Shown piece by piece: positions 8,408-16,368 of a DNA stretch of 64,000 bases. The notes beneath the pieces were generated by a model that saw nothing but the letters and a program-made list of their open reading frames with translations, was not told the origin of the DNA and made no database searches. The stretch's first letter is position 1. Each line of letters opens with the position of its first letter. The stretch comes from Rhodospirillales bacterium (lineage in GTDB: Bacteria > Pseudomonadota > Alphaproteobacteria > Acetobacterales > Acetobacteraceae), in NCBI GenBank assembly GCA_025352565.1, contig JANXTF010000010.1, forward strand, positions 1 to 64,000. The letters are read 5' to 3'. The position numbers and the translations under genes are program-made.

Positions 8408-8533
8408 TCATGCCCCCGAAAGCCATTGCGGCCCGCGCTCGAAGCCCTCCCGGCTCACCCGGATGAACACGTCGGAGTCGCGCCACACCGCCCAGTTCTC
8501 GATCGGCTCGCGGATATCGGCGCGGTCAGGCAT
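8408..8533 (-). CDS. Very small hypothetical protein upstream of the amidohydrolase
   Basis: 41 codons from ATG 8533, ending 12 bases before the amidohydrolase start. Its sequence begins MPDRADIREPIENWAVWRD, which resembles the first helix of SnoaL-like/NTF2-fold proteins (typically xxLIENWxxWRDAGDW), then stops at PQWLSGA. It could be a translated leader, a truncated remnant of a SnoaL-like gene, or chance. Nothing downstream in the same or neighbouring frames continues the NTF2 fold. Confidence 0.35.
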   Translation of the reverse strand: MPDRADIREPIENWAVWRDSDVFIRVSREGFERGPQWLSGA

Positions 8534-8695
8534 GTGCGGGGCTTTCCTCGGGGTGCGGTGACGGTGCGGAGCGGCGCGGGCGGCGTCAAGCGCGGGCGGC
8601 GGCCACGGACGCGACGGGGCATTGCCACTGCGGTCGCGCGCGGGCAAATCCGCGACCGTCCCCATATGTTGACACTCGCCGCCAAGGAGCTGCCC

Positions 8696-9022
8696 GTGAC
8701 CGATGCCGCGCCCACCATGCTCGACGACTCCCGCGCCGCGGAGATCCTCGACATCGTCGCGGCCGAAACCGGCGTGCCGCGCGACAAGCTGACGCCCGAC
8801 GCCAGCCTCGAAGCCCTCGGCATCCCCTCGCTCGACCTCGTGCAGACGGTGTTCGCGCTCGAAACCAGATACGACATCGAGATCCCGGTGGCGGCCGACC
8901 GCAGCGGGGCCGGCGAGTTCGACACGGTCGGCGACCTGGTGGCGCACGTGCTGGCGACCCTCGACCGCGCCCACCCCCTCGACCGTCCGAAGCCTGTCGA
9001 CCGTCCGAAGCCTGCCGCCTGA
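8696..9022 (+). CDS. Acyl carrier protein of the type III PKS operon
   Basis: Carries acyl chains on a phosphopantetheine arm. Start chosen at GTG 8696 because AAGGAG at 8684-8689 lies six bases upstream; an in-frame ATG at 8666 has no ribosome site. 108 aa. The prosthetic-group serine is S45 in LGIPSLDLVQ, where the usual Asp-Ser-Leu is Pro-Ser-Leu. Acidic helices follow (FALETRYDIEIPV). The C-terminus ends in a short repeat, LDRPKPVDRPKP, outside the ACP fold. Its stop touches the ketosynthase start (TGAATG), and three more genes follow with overlaps, so it is dedicated to that pathway rather than housekeeping fatty acid synthesis. No phosphopantetheinyl transferase is in the window. Confidence 0.88.
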   Translation: MTDAAPTMLDDSRAAEILDIVAAETGVPRDKLTPDASLEALGIPSLDLVQTVFALETRYDIEIPVAADRSGAGEFDTVGDLVAHVLATLDRAHPLDRPKPVDRPKPAA

Positions 9023-10234
9023 ATGCCGCCTGGGATGCGACGGGTCGCGATTACCGGCATCGGCGCCATCTGCGCCATAGGGCATGATTCCCGGCAGGTG
9101 TGGGCGGCCGCCCGCGACGGCGTGTGCGGCATCCGCCCGATCGCCGCCATCCCCACCGCACGGCTCAGCGCCAGACTCGCCGCCGAGGTGATCGGGTTCG
9201 ACCCGGCCGTCCATTTCGACCGGCGCCGCCTGCCGATGCTCGACCGTGCGGCCCAACTCGCCCTGGTGGCCGCGCGCGAGGCCATGGCGATGGCCGCGTT
9301 GCCCGCCTTCGCCCCCCATCGCGCCGGCGCGGTGCTGGGGGCAGCGATCGGTCAGCAGACCTTCGACGACGCCTACCGCGCTTTCTACGGCGAGGGTGCC
9401 AGCCGCGTGCCGCCGCTGACGGTGCCGCGCGCCATGCCGAGTGCCGCCGTGAGCGCCATCTCGATGGAATTCGGCCTGCGCGGCCCGACCTTCGCCACCG
9501 CCTCGGCCTGCGCCTCCAGCGCCCACGCCATCGGCCAGGCGTTCCACATGGTTCGCTCCGGGATGCTGGACGTGGCCCTTGCCGGCGGCGGCGATGCCTC
9601 GGTGGTGGTCGGCGTGTTCAAGGGCTGGGAGGCGCTGCGGGTGCTCAGTGCGGATGCCTGCCGCCCGTTCTCGCGCGACCGCACCGGCCTCGTCATCGGC
9701 GAGGGCGCCGCCATCCTGGTGCTGGAGCCGCTCGCCGCCGCCCGCGCGCGCGGCGCCCCCGTGCTGGCCGAGTTGGTCGGCTTCGGCATGAGCGCCGACG
9801 CGGCGGACCTCACCGCCCCCGACGAGGCCGGCGCGGCCTTCGCCATCGCGGCGGCGCTGGCCGATGGCGGGCTCGACGCGTCCGAGATCGGCTACGTCAA
9901 CGCCCACGGCACCGGCACGCGGCTGAACGACCGCACGGAGGCGGCCGCCCTGCGTCGCGTGTTCGGTGCGCATCCGCCGCCGGCTTCCTCCAGTAAATCC
10001 ATGATGGGACATTGCATGTCGGCGTGCGGCGCGTTGGAGATGGTGGTGACGGTGCAGGCCTTGCGCCACGGCGTGCTGCCGCCGACCATCGGTTTTCGCG
10101 AAGCCGACCCGGAATGCGACCTGGATTGCGTGCCCAACGTCGCCCGCGTGGCCCCGGCGCAAGCCGCGCTCTCCAACTCTTTCGCGTTCGGCGGCCTCAA
10201 CGCCGTGCTGGCGCTGCGGAGCGCCGCGGCGTGA
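9023..10234 (+). CDS. Beta-ketoacyl-ACP synthase (KAS II / FabF-like)
   Basis: Condenses malonyl-ACP with an acyl chain. 403 aa from ATG 9023, immediately after the ACP stop; ATG 9035 is an alternative and begins RRVAITGIGAICAIG more like family members. The Cys-His-His triad is complete: C163 in ATASACASSAHAIG, H295 in VNAHGTGTRLND and H330 in KSMMGHCMSACG. N(S/A)FAFGGLNAVL closes the protein. Located between an ACP and a type III PKS, it probably elongates or supplies a special starter chain to the PKS. KAS-type pairs (chain length factors) need a partner; none is seen, so it likely works as a homodimer. Confidence 0.92.
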   Translation: MPPGMRRVAITGIGAICAIGHDSRQVWAAARDGVCGIRPIAAIPTARLSARLAAEVIGFDPAVHFDRRRLPMLDRAAQLALVAAREAMAMAALPAFAPHRAGAVLGAAIGQQTFDDAYRAFYGEGASRVPPLTVPRAMPSAAVSAISMEFGLRGPTFATASACASSAHAIGQAFHMVRSGMLDVALAGGGDASVVVGVFKGWEALRVLSADACRPFSRDRTGLVIGEGAAILVLEPLAAARARGAPVLAELVGFGMSADAADLTAPDEAGAAFAIAAALADGGLDASEIGYVNAHGTGTRLNDRTEAAALRRVFGAHPPPASSSKSMMGHCMSACGALEMVVTVQALRHGVLPPTIGFREADPECDLDCVPNVARVAPAQAALSNSFAFGGLNAVLALRSAAA

Positions 10235-11301
10235 CCGCCTATGTGAACCGCGTCGGCACCGCGGTCCCCGAGCACGACGTCCATGCCGCGTTCGTCGCCT
10301 TCGCCCGCACCTTGCTGCGGGACGACCGCACCCGCGCGGTGTTCGACAAGATGGCCGAGCGATCCGGCATCGAGCACCGCTATTCGCATTTCCAGCCCGG
10401 CCGGCTCGATGCGGGCGAGGTGGACAGCGGCGGCTTCTTCCGGCGCGGCGCCTTCCCCACCACCGGCGCGCGCATGAAGCTCTATGAAGCCTGGGCGCTT
10501 GCCCTCGCCTTGCGGGCCGTGGCCGACCTCGGCATCGCGGGCGAACTGGCCCGCATCACCCACGTCATCGTCGCCTCCTGCACCGGCTTCTCGGCCCCCG
10601 GCCTCGATCTGCAACTGACGCGGGCGCTGGGTCTGTCCCCATCGGTCCAGCGTTCCGTGATCGGTTTCATGGGCTGCTCGGCCGCCGTCCCCGCCTTGCG
10701 CGCCGCCGACGCGGCGGTGCGGGCGGACCCGGCTTCGCGGGTGCTCGTGGTCAACCTCGAACTCTGCTCGCTGCACATGCAGGAAACCTCCGACCTCGAG
10801 ACGGTGCTGTCGTTCCTGCTGTTCGCCGATGGCTGTGCCGCCACGCTCGTGACGGCGGACGCGGCAGGCGTCGCGTTGGACGACTTCCGCAGCGCCATCA
10901 TTCCCGACAGCGCCGATTTCATCACTTGGCATATCGGCGACCAGGGGTTCGACATGCGCCTGTCCGGCAAGGTCCCCGGCCGCATCGCACAAGTGCTGCG
11001 GGAGGAGCGGGCGCGCAACGACACCGACGGGCTGCTGCGCGGCGTCGAGATCGGCGAGTTCGCGCACTGGGCCGTCCATGCCGGCGGCCGCACCGTGCTC
11101 GACGCGGTCGAGATCGGGCTCGGGCTGGCCGCCGACGCCTTGGCGCCGTCGCGGTCAATTCTGCGGCGCTTCGGCAACATGTCGTCGGCCACGGTGTTGT
11201 TCGTGCTGCAACGCATCATGCGTGCAGGCGCCGGAAAGGGCATGGCGATGGCATTCGGTCCGGGTATGGTCGCCGAGACGTTCAGGTTCCGCGTGCTGTG
11301 A
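10231..11301 (+). CDS. Type III polyketide synthase (chalcone/stilbene synthase superfamily)
   Basis: Homodimeric synthase that extends an acyl starter with malonyl-CoA and cyclises it to a resorcinol, pyrone or phloroglucinol. GTG start at 10231 overlaps the ketosynthase TGA (GTGA); 356 aa. The Cys-His-Asn triad is visible: C149 in GFMGCSAAVPALR, H283 in WAVHAGGRTVLD and N316 in RRFGNMSSATVLF. SCTGFSAPGLDL is the conserved substrate-tunnel segment. The following methyltransferase and flavoprotein mirror the srsABC arrangement of Streptomyces, in which alkylresorcinols are methylated and hydroxylated to quinones. Product class is inferred from that; chain length cannot be read from the sequence. 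Confidence 0.9.
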   Translation: MTAYVNRVGTAVPEHDVHAAFVAFARTLLRDDRTRAVFDKMAERSGIEHRYSHFQPGRLDAGEVDSGGFFRRGAFPTTGARMKLYEAWALALALRAVADLGIAGELARITHVIVASCTGFSAPGLDLQLTRALGLSPSVQRSVIGFMGCSAAVPALRAADAAVRADPASRVLVVNLELCSLHMQETSDLETVLSFLLFADGCAATLVTADAAGVALDDFRSAIIPDSADFITWHIGDQGFDMRLSGKVPGRIAQVLREERARNDTDGLLRGVEIGEFAHWAVHAGGRTVLDAVEIGLGLAADALAPSRSILRRFGNMSSATVLFVLQRIMRAGAGKGMAMAFGPGMVAETFRFRVL

Positions 11302-11990
11302 TCGACCTCACGGCGCGCAGTTCCGAGCGGGAGTGGATGGAGACCGAGGCGGTCGAGGCCGGGGATTTCGCCCGCTGCCTGGGCGACCTCGCCACGGTCA
11401 ACCGCCTGACCCTCGCCCATGGCCCCACGCTGCGCTGGCTGGCCCGCGCCGTCGGCCCCGCGAAGGTATTCTCGGTGCTCGATATCGGCTCTGGCGAGGG
11501 CGACATGCTGCGCGCCATCTGGCGCTGGGCCGCGCGGCACGGCAAGCGCGTCGAGCTGGAGGGGATCGACCTCGACCCCAGCAGCGAACTCGCCGCACGC
11601 GCGCAAACCCCGGCCGACATGGCGATCGGCTACCGCACCGGCGACGTGTTCGACCTGGTGGCGGAGCGCCGCCCGAATTTCGTCATCAGCTCGCTGGTGG
11701 CCCACCACATGACCGACGAGCAGATTGTCCCGTTTCTGCAATGGATGGAGGCGACCGCCACGCGCGGCTGGTTCGTCAACGACCTGCACCGCAGCGCGGT
11801 CGCCTATTACGGCTTTCGCACGCTCGCCTCCGTCGCCGGCTGGCATCGCTTCGTCCAGCATGACGGCCCGCTGTCGATCGCCCGCGCGTTCCGCCGCGAG
11901 GATTGGGAGCGGCTGCTCGCCGAGGCGGGGCTGGCGGCCGATATCCGCTGGGAGATGCCGTTCCGCTACTGTGTCGGCCGGGTGAAGTGA
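11298..11990 (+). CDS. SAM-dependent methyltransferase of the type III PKS operon
   Basis: GTG at 11298 overlaps the PKS stop as GTGA; 230 aa. Class I methyltransferase fold: motif I is VLDIGSGEGDMLRA, followed by ELEGIDLDPSSELAARA for the ribose-binding acidic loop, and NFVISSLVAHHMTDEQI as motif IV. WFVNDLHRSAVAYYGF is shared with methyltransferases found next to type III PKSs. It probably O- or C-methylates the polyketide ring. ATG at 11337 is a weaker alternative start. The overlap on both sides indicates translational coupling within the operon. Confidence 0.88.
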   Translation: MIDLTARSSEREWMETEAVEAGDFARCLGDLATVNRLTLAHGPTLRWLARAVGPAKVFSVLDIGSGEGDMLRAIWRWAARHGKRVELEGIDLDPSSELAARAQTPADMAIGYRTGDVFDLVAERRPNFVISSLVAHHMTDEQIVPFLQWMEATATRGWFVNDLHRSAVAYYGFRTLASVAGWHRFVQHDGPLSIARAFRREDWERLLAEAGLAADIRWEMPFRYCVGRVK

Positions 11991-13063
11991 ACGACATCGT
12001 CGTCGCCGGCGGCGGGCCGGCCGGTGCCGCGGCGTCGTGCCTGCTGGCCCGCGCGGGCCGGCGCGTGGTGGTGGTGGAGCGCGAGACCGCACCCGCGCAT
12101 CGCATGTGCGGCGAGTTTCTGGCGGGTGCGGGACTCGATCGTCTGGCCGAACTCGGCATCGACATGGCGGCCCTCGGCGCGCGCCCGATCACCCGGATGC
12201 GGCTGGTGCGCGGCGGGCGGGCGACGGAGGCGGCATTGCCGTTCCCGGCGCTGAGCCTGTCGCGCCGGGCGCTGGATGCCGCGCTGCTGGAGCGCGCCGA
12301 GCAGGCCGGGGCCAAGGTGCTCCGGGGCCACGCCATCCGCGCGGTGGGCGACGGCGTGCTGCATATCGACGGACACGGCGAACTGGCCGCGCCCACGCTG
12401 CTGCTGGCGACCGGCAAGCATGATGTGAGGGGCGTGCGGCGGGAGGCAGGCGAACCCGCCGACCTGATCGGCTTCAAGACCCATCTGCGCCTCGTCGCGC
12501 CCGAGGCGGCGGCGCTGGAGGGGTTCGTCGAACTCATCCTGTTCCGCGACGGCTATGCCGGGTTGCAGATGATCGAGGGCGGGGAGGCCAATCTCTGCCT
12601 CCTGGTCGATCGCACCCGCTTCCTGCGCGACGGCGGAACCTGGGAAGGGCTGGTGGCCGGGCTGGTGGACGAATGCGCCCATCTCGGACGGCGGCTCGCG
12701 GGCGCCGAAGCCTGGCCCAGGCCGCTGGCGATCGCGCGGGTTCCCTATGGCTATGTCCATCAAGGCGTCTCGGCGGGGGTGTTCCGGCTGGGCGACCAGA
12801 TGGCGGTGATCCCGTCCTTCACCGGCGGCGGCATGACGATCGCGCTGCACAGCGGCGCGTTGGCGGCGCGGTGCCTGATCGAAGGCGGCGGAGCGGACGA
12901 CTATGCGCGCGCCATCCGCCGCGCCGTGCGCCGCCCGGTGCGGCTGGCCGGGGCGCTGTACCGCGCGGGGCGCGCGAACTGGCTGCAAGGCCCGATCATA
13001 CGGATGGCGAGCTGGTGGCCGGGCGGCGTCTCGGGGCTGGCGGCGATGACGCGGGTGGGATGA
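11987..13063 (+). CDS. FAD-dependent oxidoreductase / monooxygenase (geranylgeranyl-reductase-like)
   Basis: GTG at 11987 overlaps the methyltransferase TGA (GTGA); 358 aa. The N-terminus has the dinucleotide-binding motif VVAGGGPAGAAASCLLARAG, then VVVVERE and MCGEFLAGAGLDRL, the motif common to the geranylgeranyl reductase/aromatic hydroxylase group. The second FAD motif reads RLGDQMAVIPSFTGGGMTIALHSG. In srsABC-like clusters the flavoprotein hydroxylates the methylated resorcinol to a quinone-forming compound; reduction of a lipid double bond is the other family activity. Last gene of the five-gene operon; 190 bases without a gene follow. Confidence 0.88.
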   Translation: MNDIVVAGGGPAGAAASCLLARAGRRVVVVERETAPAHRMCGEFLAGAGLDRLAELGIDMAALGARPITRMRLVRGGRATEAALPFPALSLSRRALDAALLERAEQAGAKVLRGHAIRAVGDGVLHIDGHGELAAPTLLLATGKHDVRGVRREAGEPADLIGFKTHLRLVAPEAAALEGFVELILFRDGYAGLQMIEGGEANLCLLVDRTRFLRDGGTWEGLVAGLVDECAHLGRRLAGAEAWPRPLAIARVPYGYVHQGVSAGVFRLGDQMAVIPSFTGGGMTIALHSGALAARCLIEGGGADDYARAIRRAVRRPVRLAGALYRAGRANWLQGPIIRMASWWPGGVSGLAAMTRVG

Positions 13064-13253
13064 TTGAAGGTTGCGCCCGGGAATGCCATGCTTGCGTCAC
13101 CGGGAGGCAGCCATGGGACAGGATTTCGTCCTCGATCTCGGCGATGCGGTTATCGGGGCTTGCGTTTGAAGGCGGCTGCTCAGAGTGGCGCGCGCTCGGC
13201 AATACCTCCTCATCAACTGCCTCTCAGAGGTACAACCATTCAAGGGAGCGCCC

Positions 13254-13820
13254 ATGCGTATCGATGCCATCGCCATCGGCCATAATCCGCCCGATGACGT
13301 CAACGTCATCATCGAGGTCCAGATCGGCGGCGAGCCGATCAAGTACGAGATGAACAAGGAAGCCGGCACGCTGTATGTCGATCGCTTCCTGCACACGCCG
13401 ATGCGCTATCCCGGCAATTACGGGTTCGTGCCGCATACCCTGTCCGACGACGGGGACCCGATCGACGTGCTGGTGGCCAACACGCGGCCGATCATCGCGG
13501 GCGCGGTCATCAACGTGCGGCCCATCGGCGTGCTGAAGATGGAGGATGACGGGGGTGGCGACGAGAAGATCATTGCCGTTCCGTCGCGCAAGCTGACCAA
13601 GCGGTACGACAACGTCGAGAACTACACCGATCTGCCGATCATCACGGTCGAGCAGATCCAGCATTTCTTCGAGCATTACAAAGACCTTGAACCGGGCAAA
13701 TGGGTCAAGGTCGGCGGCTGGGGGGATGCGGCCGAAGCCAGGAAGCTGATCGTGGAAGCGATCGAGCGGGAGAAGAAGCGCGCGCGCGACCAGGTGAAGC
13801 GACGCAAGACGGATCCCTAG
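13254..13820 (+). CDS. ppa: Inorganic pyrophosphatase, soluble family I
   Basis: Hydrolyses pyrophosphate from biosynthesis to phosphate in the cytoplasm. Start at [20 protein letters not shown], preceded by GGGAGC six bases upstream; the open frame reaches 23 codons further back without family similarity. 188 aa, typical for bacterial family I. Active-site signature [10 protein letters not shown] is complete, with [15 protein letters not shown] and [10 protein letters not shown] before it, and [20 protein letters not shown] later. The C-terminal tail is strongly basic ([15 protein letters not shown]). Opposite and downstream lies the membrane H+-pyrophosphatase gene, so two pyrophosphate-consuming enzymes are side by side; the membrane one carries a nonsense codon. 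Confidence 0.96.
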   Translation: MRIDAIAIGHNPPDDVNVIIEVQIGGEPIKYEMNKEAGTLYVDRFLHTPMRYPGNYGFVPHTLSDDGDPIDVLVANTRPIIAGAVINVRPIGVLKMEDDGGGDEKIIAVPSRKLTKRYDNVENYTDLPIITVEQIQHFFEHYKDLEPGKWVKVGGWGDAAEARKLIVEAIEREKKRARDQVKRRKTDP

Positions 13821-13827
13821 GCGTCCG

Positions 13828-14006
13828 GTGGTAAATAACTGAATCGGTTGGGATCGCGTACGAACTCCTCTACGTCATGGTCCGCGAAGGCGGACCATCC
13901 ACGACTTGCGGTGCGGGTCTCGAAAAGTCGTGGGTGGTCGGCCTCCGCCGACCAGGACGGGATGATACGACTGTGCAAATCTTGCAGCGATAAATCGCCA
14001 TCAAAC
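13828..14006 (+). repeat. Dispersed intergenic repeat, long copy (E2), with internal inverted repeat
   Basis: Second, fuller copy of the element at 6309-6432, in opposite orientation. It contains a large inverted repeat: left arm from about 13878 to 13907 (TGGTCCGCGAAGGCGGACCA then TCCACGACTT) and right arm about 13925 to 13955 (AAGTCGTGGG then TGGTCGGCCTCCGCCGACCA), with a loop of about 17 bases. Each arm is itself palindromic. The short copy lacks most of this middle part. It fills the space between ppa and the terminator of hppA. Confidence 0.72.
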
Positions 14007-14023
14007 TAAGCGGATCGGATCAA

Positions 14024-14054
14024 GCGGGTGGAATGCCAAACGCATTCCACCCGC
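14024..14054 (-). terminator. Strong hairpin downstream of hppA
   Basis: A perfect 13-bp stem, GCGGGTGGAATGC with GCATTCCACCCGC and a CAAAC loop, lies 38 bases past the hppA stop. There is no long T-run on either side, so it may act as a bidirectional or processing-protecting 3' end between the convergent ppa and hppA genes. Confidence 0.65.
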
Positions 14055-14091
14055 CCAAAATCCAACAGGGACTTCGGATCGAGGCTGGCCG

Positions 14092-16185
14092 TTACCCCCA
14101 CTGCGCCAAAATCGCCAACAGCAGCAACGCCACGATGTTGGTGATCTTGATCATCGGGTTCACCGCCGGGCCGGCGGTGTCCTTGTAGGGGTCGCCCACG
14201 GTATCCCCGGTCACGGCCGCCTTGTGCGCGTCCGATCCCTTGCCGCCGTGGTTGCCTTCCTCGATGTACTTCTTGGCGTTGTCCCACGCACCGCCGCCCG
14301 AGGTCATCGAGATGGCGACGAACAGGCCGGTCACGATGGTGCCGAGGAGCATGGCGCCCAGCGAGGTGAAGCCCGCCGCCCGGCCCGCGATGGCCGAGAT
14401 CACGAAGAACAGCACCACGGGTGCGAGCACCGGCAGCAGCGACGGCAGGATCATCTCCCGGATCGCGGACTTGGTCAGCAGGTCCACCGCGCGGCCGTAA
14501 TCGGGCTTGGCGGTGCCTTCCATGATGCCCGGGATCTCGCGGAACTGCCGCCGCACCTCGACCACCACGGCACCCGCGGCGCGGCCGACGGCGGTCATGC
14601 CCATCGCGCCGAACAGATAGGGCAGCAGGCCGCCGATGAAGAGTCCCACCACCACGAACGGGTCCTGCAGGGCGAACGTCACCTTCAGGTTCGGGAAGTA
14701 GTGCGTGAGATCCTCGGTGTAGGCGGCGAACAGGACCAGCGAGGCAAGGCCCGCCGAGCCGATCGCATAGCCCTTGGTGACCGCCTTGGTCGTGTTGCCG
14801 ACCGCGTCCAGCAAATCCGTGGTCTTGCGAACCTCTGGCGGCAGATCCGCCATCTCGGCGATGCCGCCCGCGTTGTCGGTCACCGGGCCGTAGGCGTCGA
14901 GTGCGACCACCATGCCGGCCAGCGCCAGCATCGTGGTGGCGGCCACCGCGATGCCGAACAGGCCCGCGATGAGGTACGACAGGATAATCGCGAGGCAGAT
15001 CACCAGCACCGGCAGCGCGGTCGATTCCATGGAGACCGCGAGGCCCTGGATGACGTTGGTGCCGTGGCCTGTGGTCGAGCTTTGCGCGATGCTCCGCACC
15101 GGACGGTATTCGGTCGAGGTGTAGTATTCGGTGATCCATACGATCAGCCCGGTGACGCCCAGGCCCACCAGCGCGCACTCGAACAGTTTCAGGCCGGTCA
15201 CGGTGGCGCCGCCGACCAGGGCAAGCGGCGTGGAGAAGCCAAGCATCGTGCCGATCACCAGCGCGATGGCGATGGCCGACAGCCCGCCCGTGACGGCGAG
15301 GCCCTTGTAGAGCGCCCCCATGATGTTCTGGCTTGGGCCGAGGCGCACGAAGTAGGTGCCGACCACCGAGGTGATGATGCAGACGGCGCCGATCGCCAGC
15401 GGCAGCATCATCAGCGTGTCCCGCAGCGCCCCCTCGAAGAAGATCGCGGCGAGCAGCATGGTGGCGACGATGGTGACCGCGTAGGTCTCGAACAGGTCGG
15501 CCGCCATGCCGGCGCAGTCGCCCACGTTGTCGCCCACGTTGTCGGCGATCGTGGCGGGGTTGCGGGGGTCGTCCTCGGGAATGCCGGCCTCGACCTTGCC
15601 CACGAGGTCGGCGCCCACATCGGCGCCCTTGGTGAAGATGCCGCCGCCGAGGCGGGCGAAAATCGAAATGAGGGAGGCGCCGAAGCTGAGCCCCACCATG
15701 GCCTCCAGCACCGGACGAAGGTCGTTGCCCTGGTTCATCCCGCGCAGGATGAAATAGTAGATGCTGACGCCGAGCAGGCCGAGGCCGACCACCAGCATCC
15801 CGGTGATGGCACCCGACTTGAACGCGACGTCGAGCCCGGCCGCGAGCCCGCGGCGGGCCGCCTGGGCGGTGCGGACATTGGCGCGCACCGAGACGTTCAT
15901 GCCGATTTAGCCGGCGACGCCCGACAGCACCGCGCCGATCACGAAGCCCACGCCCACGCGCAGGCCCAATGTGGCGGTCAGCAGCACGAGGATGACGACG
16001 CCCACGATGCCGATGGTGGTGTATTGGCGGTTGAGGTAGGCGCGCGCGCCCTCCTGGATGGCGGCGGAAATTTCCTGCATCCGCGCGTTGCCGGCGTCGG
16101 CGGCGAACACCTGTTTGGTGGCAACGAAACCGTAGAGCAGCGCGATCAGCCCGCAGGCGATGATCCCGATTTGGACCAGAGTCAT
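14092..16185 (-). pseudogene. hppA: Membrane-bound H+-translocating pyrophosphatase, interrupted by an in-frame TAA
   Basis: Proton pump driven by pyrophosphate hydrolysis, in the inner membrane. Without the stop it would be 697 codons, full family length. Codons 1-92 (16185-15910) end with GAVLSGVAG, then TAA at 15909-15907, then Ile-Gly-Met-Asn-Val, and 602 codons stay open to 14092 in the same frame. Relatives read [15 protein letters not shown] there as I recall, so a Tyr TAC or TAT codon changed to TAA is the simplest explanation. All else is intact: [39 protein letters not shown], and [17 protein letters not shown], whose Lys in place of Ala marks the K+-independent subclass. ATG 15900 could restart translation, losing the first two helices. 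Either a recent null mutation, a sequence error or an unusual two-piece gene. Confidence 0.9.
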
Positions 16186-16368
16186 CCGAAACGTCTCCTC
16201 GTATTGTTCTTATGACAGCGAAACTGACAGAGACGCGGGTTTCGGGCAATCGGTCGTGGCAGCCGTTCGGCCGGGAACGTGAAGTACGGTCGCGATCACG
16301 GGTTGTGCCAAACGCCGGATGGCACATTTATATGGCCGGCTGACCAAACGTGACGAGGACGGACCCCC

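Noticed and set aside
8666-8695. ATG 8666 as the start of the acyl carrier protein, and TTGACA at 8669 as a promoter
   Set aside because: GTG 8696 has AAGGAG at ideal distance, while ATG 8666 has none. The TTGACA lies too close to the start codon to be its -35 box and has no -10 partner.
14224-16215. 663-codon plus-strand open frame across hppA
   Set aside because: Composition (strings of HRD, EQR, AGD) is that of an antisense shadow; the minus strand encodes unmistakable H+-pyrophosphatase.
14006-16327. Alternative 773-codon minus frame covering the hppA nonsense site, which might hint at a frameshift rather than a stop
   Set aside because: It is a different frame with no HppA similarity. 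The true frame is the same on both sides of the TAA, so no frameshift is needed.
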